From assembly GCA_029379225.1 (NCBI GenBank), contig JAQYWR010000060.1, forward strand, positions 1-43,137: DNA of 43,137 nt. The letters run 5' to 3'. The position numbers and the translations under genes are program-made. Positions 15,647-24,390 of this stretch are shown here, piece after piece; position 1 is the first letter of the stretch; every line of letters starts with the position of its first letter. The notes under the pieces were generated by a model, which was not told where the DNA came from, did not search any database, and saw only the letters and a program-made list of their open reading frames with translations. The DNA comes from Nostoc sp. S4 (GTDB lineage: Bacteria; Cyanobacteriota; Cyanobacteriia; Cyanobacteriales; Nostocaceae).

Positions 15647-16102
15647 TTACAGATTATAACTGTACTTTGTAGTTAAGCCGGAGCTACTCCACCAGCCGTC
15701 AGCTTGGAGGACACCTCCTAATTTGTTAACTCGCTCTAAACTCATTAAGTAAACCCAAGCCCATCCTAGAGAAAGCCACTCTCCCTGATAAACCTCGACA
15801 GTTTTTCGATTATAGAGGTTTTCTGAGATTTCTCTAGTGGGGTGGTAATCTTCTAACACATCTAGCTGATTTAAAATTGCTGGTTTGGGAAAAGAAAGTA
15901 AATAACCGTAGACTTGGCTATCACCTAGCGTCATTGCTGGGTAGCCCATTGGCAAAGCAAACAATTTGCCTTGGACAAAAGCTTTTTTGACATCTACGAC
16001 TTTGCCAGCGCAGTATCTTTTATAGTTAGCTTCACCTAGTTTGAGGGTGCCATAAACAAAAACCTGTACCAAATCAGGAAATTTTATATTTGATTCAAAC
16101 AT
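15647..16102 (-). CDS. Gamma-glutamylcyclotransferase-like protein (AIG2/GGCT fold)
   Basis: A 151-aa protein with the family signature 'VFVYGTLKLGEANYKRY' near residues 13-29 and a later acidic stretch 'LDVLEDYHPTREISE', where the catalytic glutamate of the family sits. Members cyclise gamma-glutamyl amines or peptides, but many are uncharacterised, so the substrate is open. It converges on the anti-sigma gene with only 13 bases between the stop codons. Confidence 0.82.
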   Translation of the reverse strand: MFESNIKFPDLVQVFVYGTLKLGEANYKRYCAGKVVDVKKAFVQGKLFALPMGYPAMTLGDSQVYGYLLSFPKPAILNQLDVLEDYHPTREISENLYNRKTVEVYQGEWLSLGWAWVYLMSLERVNKLGGVLQADGWWSSSGLTTKYSYNL

Positions 16103-16127
16103 TGTTTATTTTAACCATCTGATTAAT

Positions 16128-16162
16128 AAACCCTTCCTTACATCATCAGGAGGGGTTTTTAA
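16128..16162 (-). terminator. Rho-independent-type hairpin
   Basis: AAACCCTTCCT (16128-16138) pairs with AGGAGGGGTTT (16148-16158), with one G-T type mismatch and a loop of 9. It lies downstream of the small minus-strand gene at 16190. On the plus strand it is followed by T residues, so it may act in both directions. Confidence 0.6.
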
Positions 16163-16189
16163 TTTATAAGAAAGTATTTACATTACAGC

Positions 16190-16390
16190 TTACTTGTCTT
16201 TTCCTTTTTTCTCATCCAGTGCTTTCTGAATTGCTTCTCTACAAAATTCTGGAGGGTTGTCTTGTTTATGTACTTCTTCTTTCATTGATTTAGTCATGCG
16301 TATATTCATCTTTTCGGTTAAGGGTTCTTCTCTATCAGTTTTGAAACCATAGTTTTTAATGTCTGGGTTGCCACGATTATCTTTAGACAC
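16190..16390 (-). CDS. Small ribbon-helix-helix-like protein
   Basis: A 66-aa charged protein. The C-terminal half 'MNIRMTKSMKEEVHKQ' followed by 'PPEFCREAIQKALDEKKGK' has the strand-helix-helix pattern of Arc/CopG-type DNA-binding proteins. Such small proteins are often antitoxins or accessory regulators, but no toxin gene is next to it. It starts a small accessory patch that ends at leuS. Function unknown. Confidence 0.6.
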   Translation of the reverse strand: MSKDNRGNPDIKNYGFKTDREEPLTEKMNIRMTKSMKEEVHKQDNPPEFCREAIQKALDEKKGKDK

Positions 16391-16510
16391 TTTACGTTAC
16401 TTAATAAAGCTGTACTAATGTGGAAGCGTATTGAATAATGATTAATCAGTGGGTATCCACCCTGAGAAAGTTGTTACCCACTGATACCACTTTAGAGAAA
16501 TGGTAATTCT

Positions 16511-16888
16511 ATGTTTACACGTTCAGAACTCGAAATAAAGACTGTCCCTGAATTACAGGATTTATGCCGTCGATACGGTATTCGCCCTACAGGGAGTGCA
16601 GCTTACAAAGCAAGCTATATCACTTCTTTAATGGCATTCCCGATTTTGGCGCTTCAACAGATGGATGTAGGAAAAGGGTTAAAGTCACCTTCCCTTGCTT
16701 CTATCCAAGTTTTTATAGCAGCGATAGATGAGATGGGTACACCTACTAATGAGCAAATAGCGCTGATTAGAATCACACTCGAAGGTAGGCGAATGAGTTA
16801 CCCAGATAGATTTGAGCAAGAAAGGTTGCTGAACTTACATCTGGCTAAGATGAGGCTTGAGGAGGCGATCGCACTAGTGAGTCAGTAG
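16511..16888 (+). CDS. Hypothetical protein with SAP-like N terminus
   Basis: A 125-aa protein. The first 40 residues ('MFTRSELEIKTVPELQDLCR', then 'YGIRPTGSAAYKA') resemble a SAP or Rho-N type helical nucleic-acid-binding motif. The rest is helical with no recognised domain. A terminator follows. Shortly downstream, 16952-17014 repeats its first codons in degraded form ('MLRSELEIKTIPDSLR'), and 17063-17218 encodes another 'SRSELE'-containing fragment, so the gene belongs to a locally duplicated family. Confidence 0.6.
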   Translation: MFTRSELEIKTVPELQDLCRRYGIRPTGSAAYKASYITSLMAFPILALQQMDVGKGLKSPSLASIQVFIAAIDEMGTPTNEQIALIRITLEGRRMSYPDRFEQERLLNLHLAKMRLEEAIALVSQ

Positions 16889-16913
16889 TCAACACTTTAC
16901 AAAATTCTTACCG

Positions 16914-16940
16914 AACTCCTCAACAATGGGGAGTTTTTTG
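16914..16940 (+). terminator. Rho-independent terminator
   Basis: AACTCC (16914-16919) pairs with GGAGTT (16930-16935), followed by a run of T. It lies 26 bases after the stop codon of the SAP-like gene. Confidence 0.75.
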
Positions 16941-16951
16941 ATTTTTTCTAT

Positions 16952-17014
16952 ATGTTGAGATCCGAACTTGAAATAAAGACTATCCCTGATAGTCTAAGAA
17001 CTTTAGGGATATAA
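16952..17014 (+). pseudogene. Truncated copy of the SAP-like gene start
   Basis: This 20-codon frame begins 'MLRSELEIKTIPDSLRTLGI' and stops. Its first 12 residues parallel 'MFTRSELEIKTVPE' of the gene at 16511, and the DNA is similarly alike, so it is a decayed partial duplication. Confidence 0.65.
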
Positions 17015-17062
17015 GATAGATAGGAATGAGAAATACAGGAGATTTCAAAATTGATTTTATAA

Positions 17063-17218
17063 TTTAATTTTATAAATTATTCAAGAAGTGAATTAGAAAC
17101 ACCTCTTACCCCACAAGAGTTTTTAGATTCCCTTAAAATCATTGTTTTAGCACTACCTACGAAATTACAACGGTTCCAAGACTTAATTCACGTCAAACCT
17201 AAATTACTAGACAGATAA
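17063..17218 (+). pseudogene. Start-less coding remnant, possibly related to the SAP-like gene
   Basis: An open stretch of 51 codons without an ATG encodes 'SRSELETPLTPQEFLDSLKI' and then 'IVLALPTKLQRFQDLIHVKP'. The composition is protein-like and it shares 'RSELE' with the gene at 16511. It is probably the tail of a lost gene; the identity is unknown. Confidence 0.4.
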
Positions 17219-17286
17219 TTCACTTATCAGTTCAAATGTACTAAGCGGTAAATACTTAGGATTAGTAGAAATAAAGTGTAACAGGG

Positions 17287-19932
17287 ATGAAACCATTGGA
17301 AATACCTTATTCAGTTGATTCTCGATACAACCCGGCAGCAATTGAGGAAAAATGGCAAAAAACATGGGCAGAACTTGGCTTAGATAAGACACCTACAGCT
17401 AGTAACAAGCCAAAATTTTACGCTTTGTCCATGTTCCCTTATCCATCAGGCAGTTTACACATGGGTCACGTCCGTAATTATACTATTACTGACGTAATCG
17501 CCCGCCTGAAGCGAATGCAAGGGTATCGGGTAATACACCCAATGGGTTGGGATGCTTTTGGTTTGCCAGCAGAAAACGCTGCCATTGACCGTGGTGTACC
17601 GCCAGCAAAGTGGACTTATCAGAATATTGCCCAGATGCGGCAACAATTACAGCGTCTTGGCTTATCCATCGACTGGGAATGCGAACTCGCTACCTGTTCG
17701 CCAGATTATTACAAGTGGACGCAATGGATTTTTTTGCAATTTTTACAAGCAGGGTTAGCTTACCAAAAAGAAGCGGCGGTGAACTGGGACCCCATTGACC
17801 AAACTGTACTGGCAAATGAGCAAGTCGATAGTGAAGGACGTTCTTGGCGCAGTGGCGCAATAGTTGAGCGTAAATTGTTGCGCCAGTGGTTTTTTAAGAT
17901 TACCGACTATGCTGAAGAATTACTCAATGACTTGGATAAGTTAACGGGTTGGCCGGAACGCGTCAAATTAATGCAAGCAAACTGGATTGGCAAATCTACA
18001 GGCGCTTACTTAGAATTTCCCATCACGGGAATAGATGAAAAAATCGCTGTATACACCACACGCCCAGATACCGTTTATGGCGTAAGTTACCTGGTGTTAG
18101 CACCAGAACATCCTTTAACAAAGCGTGTCACCACAAAAGAACAACAAGCAACGGTAGAAGCCTTTATTAAAGAGATTTCTCATCAAAGTGAGTTGGAACG
18201 TACTGCTGAAGACAAACCTAAGCGGGGTATTCCTACAGGCGGTAAAGCAATTAACTTGTTTACAGGGGAAGAAGTGCCAATTTGGATTGCTGACTACGTA
18301 CTGTATGAGTATGGTACAGGGGCAGTCATGGGCGTACCAGCACACGATGTCCGGGATTTTAAGTTTGCCCGAACTTATGATTTGCCGATTGATTTTGTTA
18401 TCGCTTCCCCGGATGATGTTGCAGGTTTTGATTTAACTCCAACATCAGAGATGGATGAAGTCACGCAAGTGATTCAAATTGAATACAATCAGGCATACAC
18501 TGAACCAGGAATTTTGATTAATTCCGGGGCTTTTACTGGCATGGCTTCCACAGATGCTAAACAGGCGATAATTGAATACGCCGAAAAACAAGGTTTTGGT
18601 AAAGTCCGGGTACAATACCGCTTGCGCGATTGGTTGATTTCTCGGCAGCGTTACTGGGGCGCGCCGATACCCGTAATTCACTGTCCTAATTGTGGGATAG
18701 TACCAGTGCCAGACAAAGATTTGCCAGTAGAGTTGCCGGAAGAGGTGGAATTTACCGGACGTGGCGGTTCACCTTTAACTCAGTTGTCAAGTTGGGTAAA
18801 TGTGCGTTGTCCGACTTGTGGGACTCCGGCCAAGCGGGAAACAGATACGATGGACACTTTTATCGATTCTTCCTGGTATTTCTTGCGGTTTCCAGATGCT
18901 AAGAATGAAGAACAGGTTTTTAATTCCAGTAAAATCAATGATTGGATGCCAGTAGACCAGTACGTGGGTGGGATTGAACACGCAATTTTACATTTGTTGT
19001 ATTCGCGGTTCTTTACCAAGGTACTGCGGGACAGAGGTTTGTTGAATTTTGACGAACCCTTCCAACGCCTGTTAACTCAAGGGATGGTGCAGGGTTTAAC
19101 TTACTTGAATCCCAAAAAGGGTGGTAAGGATAAATGGATTCCTTCTAATCTGGTGAATGCTGCTGACCCCCGCGACCCCCAGACAGGCGAACCACTGCAA
19201 CGTCTCTACGCCACTATGTCTAAGTCCAAGGGGAACGGTGTAGCACCAGAAGATGTAATTTCCAAATACGGTGTAGATACAGCGCGAATGTTCATTTTGT
19301 TCAAAGCACCGCCAGAAAAAGATTTGGAATGGGATGAAGCCGATGTAGAAGGACAATTTCGCTTTTTAAATCGAGTTTGGCGTTTGGTAACAGATTATAT
19401 TGCTGCTGGAATATCCGATAAAAAACCCCAATCTGATTTAAGTAAGCCAGAAAAAGAATTGCGCCGGGCAATTCACACCGCTATTCAAGCAGTGACAGAA
19501 GACGTGGAAGACGAATATCAATTCAACACAGCTGTTTCAGAATTGATGAAGTTGAGTAATGCTTTAACTGATGCCAGCTGCAAAAATTCACCAATTTATG
19601 CAGAAGGCATTCGGACTTTGGTAGTATTGCTAGCACCTTTTGCGCCACACATTGCTGATGAATTATGGCAGTTGTTGGGTGAAAGTGATTCAGTTCACAG
19701 GCAAACCTGGCCATCGTTTGACCCGGCTGCTTTAGTCGCTGATGAAATTACCCTAGTGATTCAAATCATGGGCAAAACTCGTGGCGCGATTCAAGTACCA
19801 GCACAAGCGGATAAAGCAGCGTTGGAAAAATATGCCCGTGAATCTGAAGTTGCCCAACGTTACATCGAAGGCAAAGAAATTAAAAAGGTAATTGTAGTGC
19901 CTGGAAAGTTAGTAAATTTTGTAGTTGGCTGA
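17287..19932 (+). CDS. leuS: Leucyl-tRNA synthetase
   Basis: An 881-aa class I synthetase that charges tRNA-Leu. The HIGH motif is 'HMGH' at 58-61 within 'PYPSGSLHMGHVRNYT', and the KMSKS motif is 'MSKSKGNG' at 644-651. The editing domain lies in between (about 225-420). Two CxxC pairs (466/469 and 508/511) form a zinc-ribbon-like insertion. The C-terminal anticodon-binding domain is complete ('WPSFDPAALVADEITLVIQI'). Length and order are standard for the bacterial enzyme. It is preceded by gene debris and followed by a convergent alkaline phosphatase. Confidence 0.98.
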   Translation: MKPLEIPYSVDSRYNPAAIEEKWQKTWAELGLDKTPTASNKPKFYALSMFPYPSGSLHMGHVRNYTITDVIARLKRMQGYRVIHPMGWDAFGLPAENAAIDRGVPPAKWTYQNIAQMRQQLQRLGLSIDWECELATCSPDYYKWTQWIFLQFLQAGLAYQKEAAVNWDPIDQTVLANEQVDSEGRSWRSGAIVERKLLRQWFFKITDYAEELLNDLDKLTGWPERVKLMQANWIGKSTGAYLEFPITGIDEKIAVYTTRPDTVYGVSYLVLAPEHPLTKRVTTKEQQATVEAFIKEISHQSELERTAEDKPKRGIPTGGKAINLFTGEEVPIWIADYVLYEYGTGAVMGVPAHDVRDFKFARTYDLPIDFVIASPDDVAGFDLTPTSEMDEVTQVIQIEYNQAYTEPGILINSGAFTGMASTDAKQAIIEYAEKQGFGKVRVQYRLRDWLISRQRYWGAPIPVIHCPNCGIVPVPDKDLPVELPEEVEFTGRGGSPLTQLSSWVNVRCPTCGTPAKRETDTMDTFIDSSWYFLRFPDAKNEEQVFNSSKINDWMPVDQYVGGIEHAILHLLYSRFFTKVLRDRGLLNFDEPFQRLLTQGMVQGLTYLNPKKGGKDKWIPSNLVNAADPRDPQTGEPLQRLYATMSKSKGNGVAPEDVISKYGVDTARMFILFKAPPEKDLEWDEADVEGQFRFLNRVWRLVTDYIAAGISDKKPQSDLSKPEKELRRAIHTAIQAVTEDVEDEYQFNTAVSELMKLSNALTDASCKNSPIYAEGIRTLVVLLAPFAPHIADELWQLLGESDSVHRQTWPSFDPAALVADEITLVIQIMGKTRGAIQVPAQADKAALEKYARESEVAQRYIEGKEIKKVIVVPGKLVNFVVG

Positions 19933-19962
19933 AGGAATCTTTTGAAGTGCGAATCTGGGTTA

Positions 19963-20062
19963 GTTGACTGCTGAGGGTTAAATGTCAATCGTCAACAGTC
20001 AACAGCGAAGGCGAAAAGATGTGCAAGTTAAATGCAGGACAGTTTACTATGATTGTGTCCTG
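19963..20062. terminator. Hairpin-forming region between convergent genes
   Basis: Two inverted repeats lie between leuS and the alkaline phosphatase. GTTGACTG (19963-19970) pairs with CAGTCAAC (19996-20003), the latter within CAACAGT-type heptamer DNA. CAGGACA (20035-20041) pairs with TGTCCTG (20056-20062). Neither has a clear T-run, so termination is inferred from position. Confidence 0.45.
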
Positions 20063-20068
20063 TTGGAA

Positions 20069-21463
20069 TTATTCTGCACCGATCGCCCGAGCAAGAATGT
20101 GAAACAGATCTGTTTGGTCGAGTACGCCAACAACGTTTTCCCCCTGTGGCCCTTGTGCAGCAATGCGTACCTGAGTACCAGTATGTTCCTGAGATTGAGC
20201 AGGAAGATTTGTTGCATAATTTACTGTCATTTCTGCTTCATCGGCAGTGATCAGCGTACTAAACTTACCTGGACTGTGGTTGCTAGCAGTTGGGGGAGGA
20301 ATGATTTGGCTGGTGTGGCCGTGATCGGCGGTAACAACTATCAGCGTGTCTGGATGATTCTTGGCATACTCAAGGGCTACTTTGACTGCTCGATCGAGTG
20401 CTACTGTCTCTCCGATTTGTTCGCAAGGATTACCAGCGTGATCGCGTTTGTCAATGGAAGCTCCTTCAACTTGCAAGAAGAATCCACCTCTGCCTGCTTT
20501 TTGTTTGAGTAAACTAATTGCTTTATTGGTCATGTCAGCCAAACTAGGTTCGTTTGTTGGTCGCTGGTTTTCTATACAGCGCTGCGGGCCGCTACCAGGA
20601 TAAGGTATCGCTGCTTGTCCAGCCCATTCGAGACTCATATTGCCAGGGCTAAATAGACCAAGTAACTTGCTTGCTGGTTGTGCCATCTGCAACTGAGCAG
20701 CGTTAGTTACAACCTGATAACCTCGTGCTTTTGCTGCATCAATGACAGTCTTACCTACGTAGTTACCGCCATCAATTATTTGATCGTATCGCTGTTTGCC
20801 ACCACCCAGGAGTACATCGACATCATGGTCGATAGATTGTTCGGCAATTGAACCGGGGCCGCCTGCTGATTTTTTATCTTGCGGACAGTTGGCCATATCT
20901 TGTGGGCCTTGGCAACTGCGATCGCTCACATGGGATAATAATACTGCTGGCGTAGCATCAGTTAATTCAGCAGTACTAACATCACCAGTTTTATAGCCTC
21001 TTTGCTTTGCTAGTTCGAGTATTGTCTTCAAATCTTTATCTGTACCAACAGTAGTAGAAATTCGACCATTTGATGTTTTATTTCCTGTGGCCCAGCCTGT
21101 CCCCGAAGCGGCTGAATCGGTCACATAGTCAGGTAATTTGGGATTCTGTTCTTGAATAGAGTAAGTTGTGTACTCGCCTGTAAATGGTAGTGTATCGATA
21201 AAAAGACGACCAGCTGCACCAACTGAGTAATTACGAGCAATAGTAATTTCTGAATCGCCCATTCCATCCCCAATGAACAAGATAATATTCTGAACGCGAC
21301 CGCGACTTAAAGGCTGATTGGGGAATCTGTGGAATTTGGGGAATTTAGAATAATCTGCATTGCTGCTGCTTGCTGTAGTAAAACTAAGAATTATGCCAGC
21401 AACTATGGTAGTCAAAAAGAATTTGCGTTGTTTGAACAAAAACATACTATTTTCCTTGTGCAT
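20069..21463 (-). CDS. Alkaline phosphatase (PhoA family), exported
   Basis: A 464-aa phosphomonoesterase. The signal peptide covers about the first 37 residues ('FFLTTIVAGIILSFTTASSS'). Metal-site motif 'NIILFIGDGMGDSE' follows, then the nucleophile region 'TDSAASGTGWATGNK' with the active Ser near 117, and the later zinc ligands 'VVTADHGHTSQ' and 'HTGTQVRIAAQGP'. The set of metal ligands looks complete. It releases phosphate from organic esters in the periplasm and is usually induced by phosphate starvation. I did not find a convincing Pho box in the 346 bases upstream. 'MFLFKQRKFF', six codons downstream, is an alternative start. Confidence 0.92.
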   Translation of the reverse strand: MHKENSMFLFKQRKFFLTTIVAGIILSFTTASSSNADYSKFPKFHRFPNQPLSRGRVQNIILFIGDGMGDSEITIARNYSVGAAGRLFIDTLPFTGEYTTYSIQEQNPKLPDYVTDSAASGTGWATGNKTSNGRISTTVGTDKDLKTILELAKQRGYKTGDVSTAELTDATPAVLLSHVSDRSCQGPQDMANCPQDKKSAGGPGSIAEQSIDHDVDVLLGGGKQRYDQIIDGGNYVGKTVIDAAKARGYQVVTNAAQLQMAQPASKLLGLFSPGNMSLEWAGQAAIPYPGSGPQRCIENQRPTNEPSLADMTNKAISLLKQKAGRGGFFLQVEGASIDKRDHAGNPCEQIGETVALDRAVKVALEYAKNHPDTLIVVTADHGHTSQIIPPPTASNHSPGKFSTLITADEAEMTVNYATNLPAQSQEHTGTQVRIAAQGPQGENVVGVLDQTDLFHILARAIGAE

Positions 21464-21809
21464 AATTCTGAGAAAATGGCGGAAATTTGCAATCTGAAAC
21501 TAGTTGCTGTCACCTGCAAATTTGATGCAACAATCGTGTATTTAACTCTTTTTTGAGTTTTGCTTTATTTAGCCAAAAATACAAAGCCCTGAAATTTAAC
21601 CATATAAACAAATGCTTTTTACTAGAAGAAATTATCGAGAGTAGAGGGCAGAAAGTAACAAAAAATTTGCTTCTTCAGTTCATTTTCTTGAGCTTTAATT
21701 AATTTATTTCCGGAAAATAAATTAAAAATTCAATAATTTTAAAATCTATACAAATTTGATTAAGAAAAGATTATATATTGATTAATAAAAGTTATTTTTT
21801 TGCCCAATT
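21464..21809. other. Intergenic region with strong AT-rich hairpin
   Basis: No gene is seen. TTAATTTATTT (21699-21709) and AAATAAATTAA (21715-21725) form a perfect 11-bp stem with a 5-base loop, about 85 bases after the KdpD stop codon. This is probably the terminator or 3'-end stabiliser of that gene. Confidence 0.55.
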
Positions 21810-22940
21810 TTATTTAGGTAAAACCATTTTTTCGCTAGCAATGATATGCAAATCAATGTTTTTGAGCAAGCGTACCAATTTTTGTGTTAAAGAGCCTTTC
21901 CAGAGTATTTGCCAGCGCGATCGCTGACTTTCTCCAATTACAATTTGAGTAATCCGATATTTCTCTGCTGTTTCGGCGATCGCATTAGCTACGTTACTAT
22001 TAGTTACTCGTAGAAAAGCTCCTTCAAATTCTTTACAGAGTTTCTCACAAGTATGAATGTGTAAACTTTCTTCTTTAGTCAAGAAGCGTTCTGGTTCGGC
22101 AACAAACAAAGTATACAGCGGGGCATTCATGTAGCTAGCAATTCTTGCACCACGGCGTAGCAGTTGCACAGAGTTAGGGTAAGTAGATACACATACTAAA
22201 ACTCGCTCGTGAATGCTACAAAATTGTCCATTGGGTGTGGTGGCAATCGCGTTTTCTTCTACGTTGTCTGCGACTTCCCGCAAAGCCAACTCCCGCAAAG
22301 CGATGAGGTTACGACGTTGGAAAAAGTTATCGAGGGATTGTTGGATTTTTTGCGGTGCGTAAATCTTGCCTTCTAATAATCGTTCTTGGAGTGTTTCTGG
22401 TGTCACATCCACTACTACTACTTCATCTGCTTCATCTAAAATTCTGTCAGGAACTCGCTCACGTACTATCACACCCGTAATTCTAGCTACTAAGTCATTG
22501 AGACTTTCCAGATGTTGCACATTCATTGTCGAGTAAACATCGATACCTGCTGCTAAGACGATTTCTACATCTTCATAGCGTTTTTCGCGTGGCGAACCAG
22601 GGACATTAGTATGGGCAAGTTCATCGATTAAGACCAATTGGGGCGATCGGTTTAAAATAGCATCTGTATCCATATCCTTTAGGGTCAACTCACCGCGAGG
22701 ATATTGTTTAAGGGCGACAATCTCTAGTCCTTGTGCCTTTTCTGCTGTCTCCTTGCGTCCGTGGGTTTCCAAAAGCCCAACAACTACATCAATTCCTTCT
22801 TGTTTGAGTGCATGTCCTTCTTCCAGCATTCGGTAGGTTTTACCTACCCCAGGAGCCATGCCAATAAAGATTTTGTGCTTGCCCCGCCGTGTTGAATAAA
22901 GCGAGTAATTTGCAGAGATTGAAGGTGTAGTACTCACCAA
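21810..22940 (-). CDS. kdpD: Short KdpD: N-terminal sensor domain plus Usp domain, no kinase
   Basis: A 376-aa protein matching only the cytoplasmic N-terminal part of KdpD. Walker A 'GMAPGVGKT' is at 27-35 and Walker B 'LVLIDELAHTN' near 105-115. The KdpD domain runs to about 230 and includes 'STMNVQHLESLND'. A universal-stress-protein-like domain spans about 245-370 and ends 'VIGESQRSRWQILWKGS'. The four membrane helices and histidine-kinase core of E. coli KdpD are absent. Such short KdpD proteins are known in cyanobacteria, where they lie next to kdpABC; here no kdpABC gene is in the window. A potassium-sensing role is likely but the partner is unknown. Confidence 0.9.
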   Translation of the reverse strand: MVSTTPSISANYSLYSTRRGKHKIFIGMAPGVGKTYRMLEEGHALKQEGIDVVVGLLETHGRKETAEKAQGLEIVALKQYPRGELTLKDMDTDAILNRSPQLVLIDELAHTNVPGSPREKRYEDVEIVLAAGIDVYSTMNVQHLESLNDLVARITGVIVRERVPDRILDEADEVVVVDVTPETLQERLLEGKIYAPQKIQQSLDNFFQRRNLIALRELALREVADNVEENAIATTPNGQFCSIHERVLVCVSTYPNSVQLLRRGARIASYMNAPLYTLFVAEPERFLTKEESLHIHTCEKLCKEFEGAFLRVTNSNVANAIAETAEKYRITQIVIGESQRSRWQILWKGSLTQKLVRLLKNIDLHIIASEKMVLPK

Positions 22941-22981
22941 AATAATATTAGTATAATTTAATATTTCAGTTTTATTAATTA

Positions 22982-23160
22982 TAGGACTTACGCATTGACA
23001 GGAAAAACCAAATAAGGAGTATGGATTTCAGGTATTAAACCTTGATTTTTCGATCGCCTAAACGCGATCGCTATTTATCAAAGGATAATTGCTCAAAGCC
23101 AAAAACGACATATTTACGTTAATTCACAAAATAAGAAATTTGTACAGTGCGTAAGTCCTA
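22982..23160. mobile_element. MITE-like element with TAGGACTTACGCA inverted ends
   Basis: TAGGACTTACGCATTGACA (22982-23000) is the inverted complement of TGTACAGTGCGTAAGTCCTA (23141-23160), with two mismatches over the shared positions. The 179-bp segment has no coding capacity and contains a HIP1 site. The ends begin with TA, consistent with a TA target duplication as in IS630/Tc1-type elements. Single ends of the same type occur at about 26307 (AACTTACGCA) and 37517-37531 (ATGCGTAAGTCCTAT). Confidence 0.75.
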
Positions 23161-23302
23161 GTATAGTTCACCCTGACCGAAACCAGAGGTGTATAGATTC
23201 TTCATAACTAATTCAAGGGGGGAGAAAGGGTTGCCGACGGCAGCCCCTTTTTCCTCTTCATAATGATTATATAAATACTGTCTTTTATTTTTTTGGAATA
23301 AT

Positions 23303-24100
23303 TTATTCTTTGGAAGTCCCTTCATCTTGGACGATTGTTAAACCCAAAGCTTTATAAGCAATTAGCATCTTATTGGACACTGTTGGTGCAGTTACCAGAT
23401 AAGTTAGTGCATGAATTGACTCGACTACATAAGGAGCTGCTGTGTCTAACTTCTCTGCTGTCGCTAATCCAACTACTTCCGCTGCTCCAGCAATCATTGC
23501 TCGTTTAACATGGGCTTCTTCTAAATTTGGCACGCTAATACCAACTTCTGGATGCAAACTACATACGCCCAACATGCACAAATCTGCACGAATCATCCGT
23601 AATGCCTCAATTGTAGCTGCACCGACGTTTACCAAAGCTTTTTTGTAGAGTTGTCCGCCCAACATCACAACTTGAATGTGGGGATGCTCTGCTAATGCAA
23701 CGGCGATTGGAGGACTATTTGTGACGATTGTCGCTTGTAAATCCAAGGGTAAATGATGGGCTACTTGGAGAGTTGTTGTACCGCCATTTAAAATTACCAC
23801 TTGCCCGGTACAAATTAATTTTGCAGCCGCACGGGCGATCGCTTCTTTCTCTTTTGGTGCTTGTTTTTGCCGATCTGCATAACTGGCGATCGCCGGAGAA
23901 GCCAAAAGCGCTCCTCCGTGAACGCGCTGCAAAAAACCAGATTCGGCTAATTCCCGCAAATCTCGACGAATCGTATCCTCGGAAACCTTTAGCACAGCAC
24001 TGAGTTCCGATGACAGCACCTTTTTATCACGACGCAGAATTTCTAAGATGAATTGTCGTCGCTCTGCCGTTAGCATAGAAGGTTTTTCATGAAATTGCAT
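23303..24100 (-). CDS. DeoR-family transcriptional regulator
   Basis: A 265-aa repressor. The HTH lies at about 9-62 ('MLTAERRQFILEILRRDKKV', 'VSEDTIRRDLRELAESGFLQ', ending 'RVHGGALL'). A sugar-isomerase-like effector domain at about 80-250 includes 'VVILNGGTTTLQVAHHLP' and 'MLGVCSLHPEVGISV'. DeoR proteins sense phosphorylated sugars. The gene is divergent from the transketolase-family gene at 24391, the likely target. Start 24100 is preferred because AAGGG lies six bases upstream; 24076 ('MLTAERRQF') is the alternative. Confidence 0.92.
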   Translation of the reverse strand: MQFHEKPSMLTAERRQFILEILRRDKKVLSSELSAVLKVSEDTIRRDLRELAESGFLQRVHGGALLASPAIASYADRQKQAPKEKEAIARAAAKLICTGQVVILNGGTTTLQVAHHLPLDLQATIVTNSPPIAVALAEHPHIQVVMLGGQLYKKALVNVGAATIEALRMIRADLCMLGVCSLHPEVGISVPNLEEAHVKRAMIAGAAEVVGLATAEKLDTAAPYVVESIHALTYLVTAPTVSNKMLIAYKALGLTIVQDEGTSKE

Positions 24101-24197
24101 ATTTGCCCTTGAAATTGCACGTTTGTGAGTTTATACTTATAGCTATGCGGATCGTTGCATATTTTTCCTTGGGTTTAAAGAAATTCAAGCATATTCG
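24095..24197. promoter_or_regulatory. Four TTGCAYRTTTG-like boxes, possible DeoR operators
   Basis: TTGCATATTTG (24095), TTGCACGTTTG (24115), TTGCATATTTT (24155) and AAGCATATTCG (24187) lie on the same strand between the divergent DeoR and transketolase-family genes. The first three are spaced 20 and 40 bp apart, and the first overlaps the DeoR start codon. Repeated boxes in a divergent promoter region suggest the repressor's own binding sites. Confidence 0.5.
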
Positions 24198-24390
24198 TGC
24201 ATCTGGAGAGTTTAACGATTTTAGCCGATCCCTCGTAGTAACGGAAGCCTATAAGCTACATGATTCCTCGTAGACCAGTCGCTAATAAAAAGGATGGAAC
24301 AACTTAAGCAAAAACACATCTAATTTGGGCGATCGCTTACAAAGGTTGTCAATAATCATCAATCCACATTTCAAATAAAAGGCATAAAAC

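Noticed and set aside
19982..20512. 176-codon plus-strand frame after leuS
   Set aside because: It overlaps the clear alkaline phosphatase gene on the other strand and is its shadow.
23225..23252. Hairpin AAAGGG/CCCTTT with inner TGCC/GGCA followed by T residues
   Set aside because: It looks like a terminator on the plus strand, but no plus-strand gene precedes it. It may belong to read-through from the MITE; not called.
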